Counted from the first letter of the stretch, positions 34,951 through 44,118 are shown. The stretch is DNA of 64,000 bases from Nitrospira sp. SG-bin1 (GCA_002083365.1 LVWS01000033.1:186001-250000), one strand, 5' to 3'. Numbers and translations are program-made. The notes: generated by a model from the sequence alone, not told the origin.

Positions 34951-36234
34951 ATGGATCACGAAAAAGACTTGGAAACATATCGATCCCAGCTCCTTGAATC
35001 ATTGAGCGCCCAGCCCAGCCGATCGATTCGTGGCCGGTCGGAGCCTATACAGGTCTATGTCAATGAGCGGCGCGTGGGAGAACTCGACGGTGTGGGGATC
35101 GACGCGGCGCTGCGCGTTCAAAATGTCGATCGCATCGAAACGGTCCAACTTCGCGCCGAAGACGGAACTCTCCTGGGCGGCCTCGTTGCGCCTGAACAGG
35201 GGTTTCGCGCGAATCGCGTCCGGCTTGCGTCCGACGCGGTCGAACTCTGTGTTCACAACACGGCCCAAGGGGGGACGCTCAACGCGCTGTTCATTCCTTC
35301 TCCGACCTTCTGGAGTCGGGTGTGGAAGCGCGTGGCCGGTATCGCCGACAGGCTGACGATCCGGCGCCCGGATGTAGGCTTTGCCTATGGAATGCGAACG
35401 GTCGCCTTCACGCAAGCGTTGTTGGCCGTGGCGGTCGTCGGATTGGTCGCCGACCGGTTGTCGACCGGAATGGCTCCGGAGCGTACGCCGTCCCCGGTGA
35501 TCCAAACGGCGGCTCTCCCCGCCGCTTCGGCGGCCGACATGGAAAAACTTGAACAGCGGCTGGAGAAGCTGACCCAATTGCAGGCCAAGATCGGAGAGGC
35601 TCTTGAGTCCCAACAGAACGGGATGGCGCAGGTCCATCAAGCCATGGTCAAACTGTCGTCGACCCAGGAATCCGTGGCGTCCAGCGTCGTGACGGTCAAG
35701 GAAGAAGTCAAGGAAGAGCTGGAGAAACGGCTGGAAGCCGTCGGCCGCGAGATGGATCGCACGACGCGGCACTTGGCGAGCAGAGGACGGGTCGAACAGG
35801 GGCAGCTTGAAGCGGCCATTCACAGCCTCACCGCGGATAATCATCGGTTATCGAAGGAAGTCGCCGGATTGGAAGAGAATAACCACGCCCTGAAAACCAC
35901 CTTGCAAGCAGCTATGCAAAACGCATCGAAAGCCGTCGATCCGAACCCCGAACGGTTGCACGCGCGGCAAGCCGATGCCGGAAGGCAACCGTTGCAACTG
36001 GCCGAGGGCCTGCAGAGCACCCAACAGCAGCCCTTTCTATTTTGGGTGACGTTCAGCGAAGGAACGAGCCAGGAGAGCATCGACCAATGGGTCAGCGGGA
36101 TGAAGGGACATAAGGGAGCGCTGAACGAAGGTTGGCAAGAAGTACGGATCGTTCCTCCGGCGGTGCCACCCGATCGCTTCCTGGAGCAGATCAGAGAGGA
36201 CAAGATCGTCAAGGCCGCGCGAATCGGACAGTAG
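34951..36234 (+). CDS. single-pass membrane protein with long periplasmic coiled coil
   Basis: 427 residues behind a strong GGAGGA ribosome-binding site. N-terminal cytosolic part of about 140 residues (PIQVYVNERRVGELDGVGID, beta-rich), one membrane helix near 150-170 (VAFTQALLAVAVVGLVADRL), then about 120 residues of coiled coil (MEKLEQRLEKLTQLQAKIGE; VKEEVKEELEKRLEAVGREM), and a compact C-terminal domain (PFLFWVTFSEGTSQESIDQW ... VPPDRFLEQIREDKIVKAAR). The cytosol-helix-coil plan suggests signal transfer or scaffold; family not recognised. Probably co-transcribed with the preceding gene. Confidence 0.65.
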   Translation: MDHEKDLETYRSQLLESLSAQPSRSIRGRSEPIQVYVNERRVGELDGVGIDAALRVQNVDRIETVQLRAEDGTLLGGLVAPEQGFRANRVRLASDAVELCVHNTAQGGTLNALFIPSPTFWSRVWKRVAGIADRLTIRRPDVGFAYGMRTVAFTQALLAVAVVGLVADRLSTGMAPERTPSPVIQTAALPAASAADMEKLEQRLEKLTQLQAKIGEALESQQNGMAQVHQAMVKLSSTQESVASSVVTVKEEVKEELEKRLEAVGREMDRTTRHLASRGRVEQGQLEAAIHSLTADNHRLSKEVAGLEENNHALKTTLQAAMQNASKAVDPNPERLHARQADAGRQPLQLAEGLQSTQQQPFLFWVTFSEGTSQESIDQWVSGMKGHKGALNEGWQEVRIVPPAVPPDRFLEQIREDKIVKAARIGQ

Positions 36235-36714
36235 GAGTACCTCCGAAAGAAGAGCTTACCCCGTATCGTCGCTTCACACACGAGATGTGTAAAGTTCCCG
36301 TGATCAGAGGTTCGTGTGTCTTTTCATTTTGGAGGAGGGGACGCCGGTGTCGTGGCAAGTAGAATGTTCGACTCACGCCGCGTCAAGTGGCTGCATCGTA
36401 TTCTCGGTGGAGGTCAATCATGGGGTGCAGGTCGAGTCAAGCGCCGGCGATTGGACATATGTCGGTTCACTCATCGAAGTTTTGTCCGTTGAGCCCGATG
36501 CCGTGTGTTAGTAGCATGACAATCATGAACAGCGCGGAAGCGGGAGAAAGCATGAGAATGGGTGGAGATCGCGACAGATCCTCGATGATCAGCCTCCTGC
36601 CGATGAACGGGCACATGTTACTAAGCTGGCCTACATAACGGATAACAAGTAACAAGCGGCGACTGATCCGACTGTCTCATTACACTACTATCAAAAGAAG
36701 AGAAAGGAAGGTTT
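36235..36714. other. intergenic region with a possible tiny minus-strand membrane protein
   Basis: About 480 bases. On the minus strand 36467-36655 a 62-codon frame ends in a hydrophobic helix (PPILMLSPASALFMIVMLLT) and GIGLNGQNFDE with coding-like third positions, but no ribosome-binding site is visible before its TTG or internal ATG (36616). The promoter of the glycosyltransferase gene is expected near the AT-rich end at 36640-36700. No terminator found. Confidence 0.35.
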
Positions 36715-37809
36715 ATGAGAATCGCACAAGTGGCCCCGTTGTGGGAAAGTGTCCCGCCGAAACTCTACGGGGGAACCGAACGAATCGTTTCCTACATAAC
36801 CGAGGAATTGGTCGCCCAAGGGCACGATGTCACGCTGTTTGCCAGCGGTGATTCGGAAACCACCGCGCGGCTCGAGGCCATCTGCCCGCAGGCCCTCCGA
36901 TTGAACACCGGCATCTTCAACCGGGACGCTCCGTTGATGATGCTGCAGGAGCGGGCCCTTGGAGCGGCGGCAGGTTTCGACATCATCCATTCGCACTTGG
37001 ATTTCATCGGATTCCCCCTGGCCAGGCGTAATACCATCCCTGTCGTCACGACCCTGCACGGTCGTCAGGATCTTCCTGAACTGGAGCCGGTGTTCCGGGA
37101 ATTCTCCGAAATGCCGTTGGTGTCCATTTCGGATGCCCAGCGCAAACCGTTGCCTTGGGCCAATTGGGCGGCGACGATCCACCATGGTCTTCCTCGCGAC
37201 CTCTACTCGTTTCACCCCCAGACGCAAGGGTATCTGGCGTTCCTTGGACGGATTTCTCCTGAAAAACGTCCTGACCAAGCGATTGAAATCGCCAAACGGG
37301 CGGGCCTGCCGTTGCGGATCGCGGCGAAAGTCGATCCCGCCGACCAAAATTACTATGAAGCCGAAGTGGAGCCGTTGCTCGCCCATCCCTTGATTGAATT
37401 CATCGGAGAAATCTCCGATGCCGAAAAAAACGACTTTATCGGCAACGCGATGGCGTTGGTATGCCCCTACGACTGGCCGGAACCCTTCGGATTGGTGCTG
37501 ATCGAGGCGTTGGCCTGCGGCACTCCGGTCTTGGCGTACCGGCGCGGGTCGATTCCGGAAATCATCGATCACGGGGTGACCGGCTTCATTTGCGAGTCGG
37601 TATCCGAAATGATCGACGCCGTCGGACAAGTCCCTCTCATCGATCGACGGCGCTGCCGGGCGGCGTTCGACGAACGGTTTACCGCGGATCGAATGGCGCG
37701 CGACTACGTGGCGTTGTATGAACGCCTTCTCGAAGACGGAGCGGTGCAAGGCGCACATGCCTTCGCCTCCGAGCAACATAAGATTCTGGGGAGAGGCCGA
37801 CATGTCTGA
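36715..37809 (+). CDS. GT4-family glycosyltransferase
   Basis: 364 residues, GT-B fold. N-terminal VAPLWESVPPKLYGGTERIV (the G-G-(T)-E loop binding substrate), a DIIHSHLD strand, then the donor half with LAFLGRISPEKRPDQAIEIA and the E-x7-E motif EPFGLVLIEALACGTPVLA that binds the nucleotide-sugar. Retaining transfer from UDP- or ADP-sugars; acceptor unknown. Strong AAGGAAGG before the ATG. Its stop overlaps the start of the MFS gene by eight bases. With the debranching-type enzyme at the far end of the locus it may handle a storage or compatible-solute glucan. Confidence 0.85.
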   Translation: MRIAQVAPLWESVPPKLYGGTERIVSYITEELVAQGHDVTLFASGDSETTARLEAICPQALRLNTGIFNRDAPLMMLQERALGAAAGFDIIHSHLDFIGFPLARRNTIPVVTTLHGRQDLPELEPVFREFSEMPLVSISDAQRKPLPWANWAATIHHGLPRDLYSFHPQTQGYLAFLGRISPEKRPDQAIEIAKRAGLPLRIAAKVDPADQNYYEAEVEPLLAHPLIEFIGEISDAEKNDFIGNAMALVCPYDWPEPFGLVLIEALACGTPVLAYRRGSIPEIIDHGVTGFICESVSEMIDAVGQVPLIDRRRCRAAFDERFTADRMARDYVALYERLLEDGAVQGAHAFASEQHKILGRGRHV

Positions 37810-39142
37810 CGTATCTGCTCGTTCGGAAGAGACCGGATCCGCTCCAAGCCGTGCTCGAGGCTGGGAACTGGTCAAGACCAGAGACTTCGGTTTCTTGTTT
37901 GCCGGCCAGACGATCTCGCAGATCGGCGACAGCCTCAACAAGGTGGCGTTGCTCTGGTTTGTGTACGAAATGACCGGGTCGGCGCTCAAGATGACGGTGG
38001 TGGGACTGCTTCAAACCCTTCCGCCCTTGCTGCTTGGGCCCCTGATCGGAGTCTATTTGGATCGCGTCCGCAAGAAGCCCGTCATGATCGGAGTGGATCT
38101 GCTCCGAACCCTGATGGTGCTCCTGATCCCGGTGCTCTATGCCATGGGGGCCTTGACGCTTGATCGGCTCTACGTCCTTGTGTTCGCCACCGCGATCTTT
38201 TCCACGATCTTTGGGCCGGCGCTGACCTCGGCGGTTCCGCTCATCGTGCCGAAAGAGCGGCTCATTGCCGCCAACGCGTTGCTGCAGACGACCACCAACG
38301 TCGGGCTGCTTGTGGGGCCGGCCGTCAGCGGCCTGGGGATCGCGCTGATCGGCGCGCAGAACGTGCTCTATGCCGACGCCGCGACATTTTTCATCTCCGC
38401 GCTCTGCTTGTTCCCCATTCGCATGCATGAAACGCTCGGCGGTTTGGGCGCCGCGACTAAGGGTTTGACGGAGGGTATTGCGAACGATTTGTTGGCGGGG
38501 TTCCGCTTCGTGTTCGTGGAACAGAAGACCGTCACGCTCCTCATGCTGACGGCCACGCTCTATAGCGTCGGCATCAGTGCCTTCGTCTTTCTGCTGCCGG
38601 TTTTCGCGAAAGACGTGCTCAATGTGGGCCCCATCCAGCTGGGGTGGCTGTGGTCGGCGCTCGGGGTCGGAATGTTGCTCGCCTCTCTCGGCTTGACGTC
38701 GATCTCACAGGGAGACGTGCCCTGGCGTCTGCGGTTCATGTCGGGCGCCTTGGCCATCGGCGGTCTTGCCGTGGCGGCGCTCGGTTTCCTGGACGCGCCG
38801 GTGGCCGCCGGAGCGCTGATCGCGGTGATCGGAGGGAGCACCGCCATGTTTACTCCGCTGGTATGGACGATGCTCCAAGAATTGACGCCTTCGCATCTCC
38901 TCGGCCGAGTCTTCACGAGCTTCGCCACGGGAGGCATGGCGTCGTCCATGGCGGGCATGGCGGGTTTTGGATGGGCCGCCGATACGATCGGTCCCGCCGC
39001 CAGTCTGGGTGGAATCAGCCTCATTCTTCTCATGACGGCCGCCACCGCGTGGCTCTTCAGCTTTTATAAGTCCCACGCGACCGGTTTGGTGGTGTCCACT
39101 GCCGCCACCTTCGCCTCACGACCGAGCACCGCGCAATCCTAA
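37802..39142 (+). CDS. MFS transporter, EntS-like (MFS_3)
   Basis: 446 residues from ATG 37802, the first start compatible with the glycosyltransferase end. Twelve membrane helices. It opens with FGFLFAGQTISQIGDSLNKV then ALLWFVYEMTGSALKM, and has the first-loop motif GPLIGVYLDRVRKKPVMIG, as in EntS-type exporters (the 'transmembrane secretion effector' branch). Substrate not known; a secondary exporter is the default. It is about 40-50% similar by eye to the second MFS gene at 40265, so the locus carries a duplicated pair around a BON protein. Confidence 0.85.
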   Translation: MSDVSARSEETGSAPSRARGWELVKTRDFGFLFAGQTISQIGDSLNKVALLWFVYEMTGSALKMTVVGLLQTLPPLLLGPLIGVYLDRVRKKPVMIGVDLLRTLMVLLIPVLYAMGALTLDRLYVLVFATAIFSTIFGPALTSAVPLIVPKERLIAANALLQTTTNVGLLVGPAVSGLGIALIGAQNVLYADAATFFISALCLFPIRMHETLGGLGAATKGLTEGIANDLLAGFRFVFVEQKTVTLLMLTATLYSVGISAFVFLLPVFAKDVLNVGPIQLGWLWSALGVGMLLASLGLTSISQGDVPWRLRFMSGALAIGGLAVAALGFLDAPVAAGALIAVIGGSTAMFTPLVWTMLQELTPSHLLGRVFTSFATGGMASSMAGMAGFGWAADTIGPAASLGGISLILLMTAATAWLFSFYKSHATGLVVSTAATFASRPSTAQS

Positions 39143-39198
39143 ATCCATACCGAGCGGTCCGGCGCAACACTGTTCTCACGCTTCTTCGACATTGAACA

Positions 39199-39229
39199 GG
39201 AGACGGTCCCGTAGAACGGGGCCGCCTCC
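39199..39229 (+). terminator. GC-rich hairpin after first MFS gene
   Basis: A 14-base stem GGAGACGGTCCCGT / ACGGGGCCGCCTCC (two G-U pairs) with loop AGA, 57 bases after the MFS stop, followed by the T-containing GTTCTGTGTTG. The run of T is interrupted, so an intrinsic terminator is likely but not certain. It would separate the GT4-MFS transcript from the BON-MFS-debranching one. Confidence 0.55.
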
Positions 39230-39308
39230 GTTCTGTGTTGATGACAGGAAAGGAATGACGGGTTACAATGCGATGTCGGAGGAGAGGCATCCACCAGGAA
39301 CGTGCTGT

Positions 39309-40265
39309 ATGACTCTATTGTCGAAAGCGATGATTGTTTCCAGTGTCGGCATGCTGCTGTGGGGATCAATGGCCCTGTCTGCCGTCTCTTCTGAACAACA
39401 GGAGAAGGAGGGCGGATCGGAGAAGTCCCCGTCACGCCATCAACAACACCCAGGCGATAATCAACCGGCTCCATCCAAGCCATCGACGGAGTCCAAGTCA
39501 CCGGAAAAAGACAGCGGGTCGGAAAAATCTCCTTCACGAACCCAACATCATCCGGCTCCCGCCGACGGTCAACCGGCTCCATCCAAGCCATCGACGGAGT
39601 CCAAGCCACCGGAAAAAGACAGCGGGTCGGAAAAATCTCCTTCGCGAACCCAACATCATCCGGCTCCCGCGGACGGGCAGCCGGCCCATCCCAAGACCCC
39701 GGAGCCGAAGCCGCAATCCCAACCGGCTCCGGCGACGAAGGCGGATGCGCCTCCGACCAAGGGCGATACACCGCCGGAGTCCGAGGTCAAAGAGAAGGAG
39801 CCTTCCAGAAAGACGTTGGGCTCGCTGATCCTTTCGGTCAAGCTGGCTCTCATGGCCGATCCAAAGCTTTTTCACTACGACATCGAAGCGGAGAACGACC
39901 AGCAAACGGTGACGCTCACCGGGCGTGTCTCGACCGAAGAGGAGAAAACAGCCGCGACGGAAATCACGCAAGCCGTTCAAGGCGTCAAGACGGTGGTCAA
40001 CAAGCTTGCCGTCGAGAAAGACCTGGCGAAAGCGTTGGTGAAGAAACAGGATGAAATCCTGACCGCGCTGATCAAAGACCGGTTCTCCAAGAGCGCCACC
40101 CTCAAAGCGGCCAACTTTGAGGTGAAGACGGAGGACGGCATCGTGCAACTCAACGGAACGGTTCGTTTCCAAGTCATCGCGCTTGAAGCGGCCGAAGCCG
40201 CCCGTCAAGTGCCTGGTGTCCGGGCTGTGAACACCGAAAAGATACGGTTGGAGGGCGAGAGCTGA
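39309..40265 (+). CDS. exported double-BON-domain protein with repeat linker
   Basis: 318 residues from ATG 39309, chosen because a signal peptide (LLSKAMIVSSVGMLLWGSMA) follows directly. Then a Pro/Ser/His-rich disordered linker built from 36-residue repeats (units start QPAPSKPSTESK and end with TQHHPAPADG), then two BON domains (about 185-250: LALMADPKLFHYDIEAENDQ, VTLTGRVSTEEEKTAATEI; and about 255-315: DGIVQLNGTVRFQVIALEAA, VPGVRAVNTEKI). BON domains bind phospholipid or other envelope surfaces and occur in osmotic-stress proteins. The stop overlaps the next start (TGATG). Confidence 0.8.
   Translation: MTLLSKAMIVSSVGMLLWGSMALSAVSSEQQEKEGGSEKSPSRHQQHPGDNQPAPSKPSTESKSPEKDSGSEKSPSRTQHHPAPADGQPAPSKPSTESKPPEKDSGSEKSPSRTQHHPAPADGQPAHPKTPEPKPQSQPAPATKADAPPTKGDTPPESEVKEKEPSRKTLGSLILSVKLALMADPKLFHYDIEAENDQQTVTLTGRVSTEEEKTAATEITQAVQGVKTVVNKLAVEKDLAKALVKKQDEILTALIKDRFSKSATLKAANFEVKTEDGIVQLNGTVRFQVIALEAAEAARQVPGVRAVNTEKIRLEGES
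39462..39677 (+). repeat. two 108-bp in-frame tandem repeats
   Basis: Copies at 39462-39569 and 39570-39677 differ at only a few bases; a third degenerate copy begins at 39678 and an upstream partial copy ends at 39461. Each encodes 36 residues of the linker of the BON protein. Copy number is likely to vary between strains because near-identical direct repeats slip easily. Confidence 0.85.
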
Positions 40266-41557
40266 TGCAAGGCCGCTCCGGCCCCTTGCCGTACTCTCCT
40301 TCCACGGTGGACAACACCAGTCTCTCGGTCCAGGATCGTCCGCTGCTCCTGACCCGCGATTTCGGGCTCGTCTGGTCCGGTCAACTTATCTCCCAAATCG
40401 GCGACGGCGTCTCGAGACTGGCGCTCCTGTGGTTCGTCTATGCCGTCACCGGGTCGCCTCTCAAAACCTCCGTGATCGGCTTGCTGCAGACGATCCCTCC
40501 GATCCTCTTGGGGCCGATCATCGGCGTGTATGTCGATCGCCTTCCGAAAAAAGTGTTGCTGATCAGCAGCGATGTGCTGCGCGCGTTGTTGATCGGGCTG
40601 ATTCCGTGCCTCATCCCGGTCGAGTCCTTTACGGTGTCGGTGCTCTATGTGTTGGTCCTCTTGCACGCCATCGCGACGGCGGTGTTCGGTCCGGCCCTTA
40701 CCGCCTCCATTCCGGCGTTTGTCCCCAAACCGCAGTTCACGGCCGCCAACGCGCTTCTGCAAAGCACGACCAGCCTCGGCATTATTTTCGGGCCGGCGCT
40801 GAGCGGCTTGGGCATCGCCGCGTATGGGTCTCAAGAAGTGTTGTGCCTCAACGCCGCCACCTACATGATTTCCGCGGCTTGCCTCGCGTTGGTTCATTTC
40901 AAGAATCCTGTCTCAAAGAATCCTTCCCTTGCCCCTGTCGTAAAGCCGACGATCCTGCAAGATCTCGTCGAAGGATTTCGCTATAGCGTCGTGGCCAAAC
41001 CGGCGATCTTGCTTTTGACCGGCATGGCCGCCCTCTATACGTTCGGCACCAGCGCCTTGACCGCGCTCTTCCCGGTGTTCGCTCGGAAGATGCTCGGGCT
41101 GGGTCCGGTCGAGGTGGGCTATTTGTGGTCGGCGGTCGGGATCGGACTCTTCGCCACATCGATCGCACTCATGTGGGCAACGGACTGGTTGATCAAGGAT
41201 CGGATTCGTCTGATCATGGGCACCAGTGTGCTGAGCGGGATAGCCATTTGCGCGTTGACCAGGACGCCCGATCCCTATGTCGCCGGTCTCCTCATGGGGC
41301 TGATCGGCTGTGGAATGGGCGCCTTTACTCCGATTGCGTGGGGCATCATCCAAGAGCTCGTCCCGAGCCAGATGGTGGGGCGCGTGTTGGGACTCTATGG
41401 GACCGGCGCCATGACCGCCGCCATCGGGGGAATTTCTGCGTTCGGATGGATCACCGAACAGCAGGGCCCTGAAACCGGCCTGCTCGGGATCGGGCTCGTG
41501 TTGCTGATAACCGGTTTGGTCGCCGCGCGCATGAGCCGAGCAAGCGCCGTACATTGA
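40265..41557 (+). CDS. MFS transporter, EntS-like (MFS_3), second copy
   Basis: 430 residues, twelve helices, start overlapping the BON stop by one base. The opening FGLVWSGQLISQIGDGVSRL then ALLWFVYAVTGSPLKT, and the loop GPIIGVYVDRLPKKVLLIS, parallel the first copy at 37802. Later shared segments include FGPALTASIPAFVPK and the AANALLQSTTSLGIIFGPAL helix. The separate divergence suggests an old duplication with different cargo. Position between the BON protein and the glucosidase-family gene points to the same function as its neighbours. Confidence 0.85.
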   Translation: MQGRSGPLPYSPSTVDNTSLSVQDRPLLLTRDFGLVWSGQLISQIGDGVSRLALLWFVYAVTGSPLKTSVIGLLQTIPPILLGPIIGVYVDRLPKKVLLISSDVLRALLIGLIPCLIPVESFTVSVLYVLVLLHAIATAVFGPALTASIPAFVPKPQFTAANALLQSTTSLGIIFGPALSGLGIAAYGSQEVLCLNAATYMISAACLALVHFKNPVSKNPSLAPVVKPTILQDLVEGFRYSVVAKPAILLLTGMAALYTFGTSALTALFPVFARKMLGLGPVEVGYLWSAVGIGLFATSIALMWATDWLIKDRIRLIMGTSVLSGIAICALTRTPDPYVAGLLMGLIGCGMGAFTPIAWGIIQELVPSQMVGRVLGLYGTGAMTAAIGGISAFGWITEQQGPETGLLGIGLVLLITGLVAARMSRASAVH

Positions 41558-41569
41558 AGGGAATCATTC

Positions 41570-43738
41570 ATGAACGACGTGATCAGATTGAAGGATCAAT
41601 ATTACATCCTCGCCTCCTCCTCATTGGCGGATGCCCGCACGGAAGTGTTGAAACAGGGCGAGACCTTCGCAGTGTTCGATCGATACGGTGACATTCATCA
41701 AGTCCTTCCCGGCCCGCAGGGCCTCTATCATGAAGGGACGCGGTTCCTCTCCCGGTTCGAGCTTTCGCTGGGCCCCCAGCGTCCGATGTTGCTCAGCGCC
41801 ATGGTGAAAGAGGACAATGCGCTCGTTCGGATCGATCTCACCAACCCGGACCAGATGGCGGACGGTGACCTGCCCGTTCCGCGCGGCACGCTCCATCTGT
41901 GCCGTACCCGGTTTCTCTGGCAAGGGACCTGTCACGAGCGCATCCAGGTTCATAACTACGGCGCCGGAACATTTCCCCTCGTGCTCACGATCGCCATGGA
42001 TTCGGATTTCGCCGACCTCTTCGAAGCGCGGGGCCGACAGCGACCTCATCGGGGGTCGCGGCTCGATACCGTTCGGTCGAAGACCGGACTGATCCTCGGG
42101 TACAAAGGACTCGATGAGACGATACGGCGAACCTCTATTCGATGCTCACCGACGCCGAAGCGGGTGACGCCAGACGGACTCATGATCAAGACGGCGGTTC
42201 CTCCGCTCGCCGACATGATGTGGGACATCTCGATATCCTGTGAAATCAGTCCGCGAAAAAAACGGACCTTTGTATCCTACGACCGTGCCCACCGTGAGGC
42301 CGATCGCGCGTTGCAGAAGGCCAAAGCGTTCGACGCCCATGTCTACACGTCGAATGAACAATTCAATCATTGGCTGAACCGGTCGATCGCCGATCTCCAC
42401 ATGTTGATCTCGGACACACCGCAGGGCCCCTATCCGTATGCCGGAGTTCCGTGGTTCAGCGTCCCGTTCGGACGGGACGGCATCATCACTGCGTTGCAGA
42501 TGTTGTGGATGAATCCCGCTCTCGCGCGAGGCGTGCTGGGCTTTCTGGCTTCGAACCAGGCGACGGAGAATCGGCCGGAACAGGATGCGGAGGTCGGCAA
42601 AATTTTACACGAGACGCGTCAGGGGGAGATGGCCGCCTTGGGGGAAATCCCGTTCGGCAAGTACTACGGGAGCGTCGATGCCACGCCCTTGTTCATCGTT
42701 CTGGCGGGCGCCTACTACGAGCGCAGCGGCGATCACGATTTTCTCAAGGTGCTCTGGCCTCATATTCAGCTGGCGCTCCAGTGGATCGATGAGTACGGCG
42801 ATCCCACCGGGATGGGCTTCGTGACCTATGCCCGCCGTTCCGCCACCGGGCTCGTGCATCAGGGGTGGAAAGACTCTTACGACGCCGTTTTTCATGCCGA
42901 TGGGACGGCGGCGGACGGGCCGATTGCGCTCTGTGAGGTCCAGGCGTACGTGTACCGGGCGAAACGAGCCGCGGCGGACTTGGCGCGGCTTCTAGAGGAT
43001 CATGATCACGCCGATCGCCTGCTGAAAGAAGCGGACTCACTGCGAGAACGATTCGAACGGGCGTTCTGGTGCGAAGAACTGAACTCCTATGCTTTGGCGT
43101 TGGACGGGCGGGGACGGCCTTGCCGTGTACGCGCGTCGAACGCCGGCCATTGCCTCTATGGCGGCATCGCGGAAGAGAAACGCGGGATACGCACGGCTCG
43201 CGCGCTCTTGAGCGAGGAATTTTTCAACGGATGGGGCGTCCGCACGATCGCGTCCTCGGAGGCACGGTACAACCCCATGTCCTACCATAACGGGTCGGTG
43301 TGGCCTCACGACAACGCCCTCATCGCGGCCGGCATGGCGGCCTACGGTTATAAGCAAGGAGCGATGAAGATTTTGACCGGCATTTTCGACACGAGCCTCT
43401 TCCTCGAACTTCATCGGCTGCCGGAATTGTTTTGCGGATTTTCCCGGCGGCACGGGGAAAGTCCCACCCTCTACCCGACGGCCTGCGCGCCGCAAGCCTG
43501 GGCGTCCGGCGCCGGCTTCATGTTGCTCCAAGCCTGTCTGGGCTTACAGATCGATGCGCCTCGCCGCCTCGTGAGTTTCGTTCGTCCCGTGCTTCCGCCG
43601 TTCCTCGAGCGGGTGGAGATTCGAAACCTCTCCGTCGGCACCGCGCGCCTCGATCTCGTCCTCGATCGCCACGAGAATGAGGTGGCGTTGAGAGTGACCC
43701 GTCGCGTCGGCGAGGCGGAAGTCGTGCTGACCATATAG
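41570..43738 (+). CDS. amylo-alpha-1,6-glucosidase-family enzyme
   Basis: 722 residues. N-terminal beta-sandwich 'glycogen debranching N-terminal' domain about 25-215 (ETFAVFDRYGDIHQVLPGPQ; GLYHEGTRFLSRFEL) and a C-terminal (alpha/alpha)6 barrel with PYAGVPWFSVPFGRDGIITA, then ATPLFIVLAGAYYERSGDHD, VQAYVYRAKRAA and a catalytic-end YHNGSVWPHDNALIAAGMAA. The family splits alpha-1,6 branches or acts on related glucans, though many members of this two-domain form are uncharacterised. No signal peptide: cytosolic. It ends the GT4-MFS-BON-MFS locus, suggesting turnover of a glucan or glucosyl solute made by the glycosyltransferase. Confidence 0.85.
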   Translation: MNDVIRLKDQYYILASSSLADARTEVLKQGETFAVFDRYGDIHQVLPGPQGLYHEGTRFLSRFELSLGPQRPMLLSAMVKEDNALVRIDLTNPDQMADGDLPVPRGTLHLCRTRFLWQGTCHERIQVHNYGAGTFPLVLTIAMDSDFADLFEARGRQRPHRGSRLDTVRSKTGLILGYKGLDETIRRTSIRCSPTPKRVTPDGLMIKTAVPPLADMMWDISISCEISPRKKRTFVSYDRAHREADRALQKAKAFDAHVYTSNEQFNHWLNRSIADLHMLISDTPQGPYPYAGVPWFSVPFGRDGIITALQMLWMNPALARGVLGFLASNQATENRPEQDAEVGKILHETRQGEMAALGEIPFGKYYGSVDATPLFIVLAGAYYERSGDHDFLKVLWPHIQLALQWIDEYGDPTGMGFVTYARRSATGLVHQGWKDSYDAVFHADGTAADGPIALCEVQAYVYRAKRAAADLARLLEDHDHADRLLKEADSLRERFERAFWCEELNSYALALDGRGRPCRVRASNAGHCLYGGIAEEKRGIRTARALLSEEFFNGWGVRTIASSEARYNPMSYHNGSVWPHDNALIAAGMAAYGYKQGAMKILTGIFDTSLFLELHRLPELFCGFSRRHGESPTLYPTACAPQAWASGAGFMLLQACLGLQIDAPRRLVSFVRPVLPPFLERVEIRNLSVGTARLDLVLDRHENEVALRVTRRVGEAEVVLTI

Positions 43739-43768
43739 ATCGGCCACCTCCCTGTACGCCGCCGATCT
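43737..43768 (+). terminator. possible hairpin after glucosidase-family gene
   Basis: AGATCGGC (43737-43744) and GCCGATCT (43761-43768) form an 8-bp perfect stem with a 16-base loop, overlapping the stop codon. No T tract follows, so the termination role is only suggested by position. Confidence 0.3.
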
Positions 43769-43934
43769 GGGACGAGTCGCAGCGGAACGCCGTCGCTTCA
43801 CCGACGCAGCTGTCTGAGCATTGACGAATCGGATCGCGGGCGGCCAAGAGAAGAGACATCGGCCTCGATGTCAGTCCGCGCGGCGCGATTCGATTGTCAC
43901 ACAGCCCGTACCGAGCCGAGACGACGGCCTCTTC

Positions 43935-44063
43935 TCAGGCATGTGACGCATAGAACAATTGTCGGCTGCGGTCGCTTTTCCCCAGCGGAACGATGTATGT
44001 GAATCCGACTCTCCTCAAGTTGTCTTCGGCCTGCTGCTCGGGTTCATGCCCCTCGTAGAGCAC
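43935..44063 (-). CDS. possible small protein downstream of the hybrid kinase
   Basis: On the minus strand a frame reads VLYEGHEPEQQAEDNLRRVG then FTYIVPLGKSDRSRQLFYAS to a TGA at 43935. GTG 44063 would give 42 residues; there is no ATG in frame and the open frame extends back to the hybrid-kinase end. Amino-acid composition and third positions look coding. Either a small protein with a GTG start or the end of a shortened gene. No family recognised. Confidence 0.35.
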   Translation of the reverse strand: MLYEGHEPEQQAEDNLRRVGFTYIVPLGKSDRSRQLFYASHA

Positions 44064-44118
44064 CTCGTTGTGCTTAGAGAGAAAAGACCGGACACGTTGA
44101 TGGGCGGGAAGCGGCGGC

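Noticed and set aside
39462..39677. CRISPR-like direct repeats
   Set aside because: Repeats are contiguous, 108 bases long and in frame in a coding linker; no spacers and no cas genes.
41570..43738. Trehalase or GH15 glucoamylase
   Set aside because: The N-terminal debranching-type beta domain and the barrel motifs fit the amylo-alpha-1,6-glucosidase family better.
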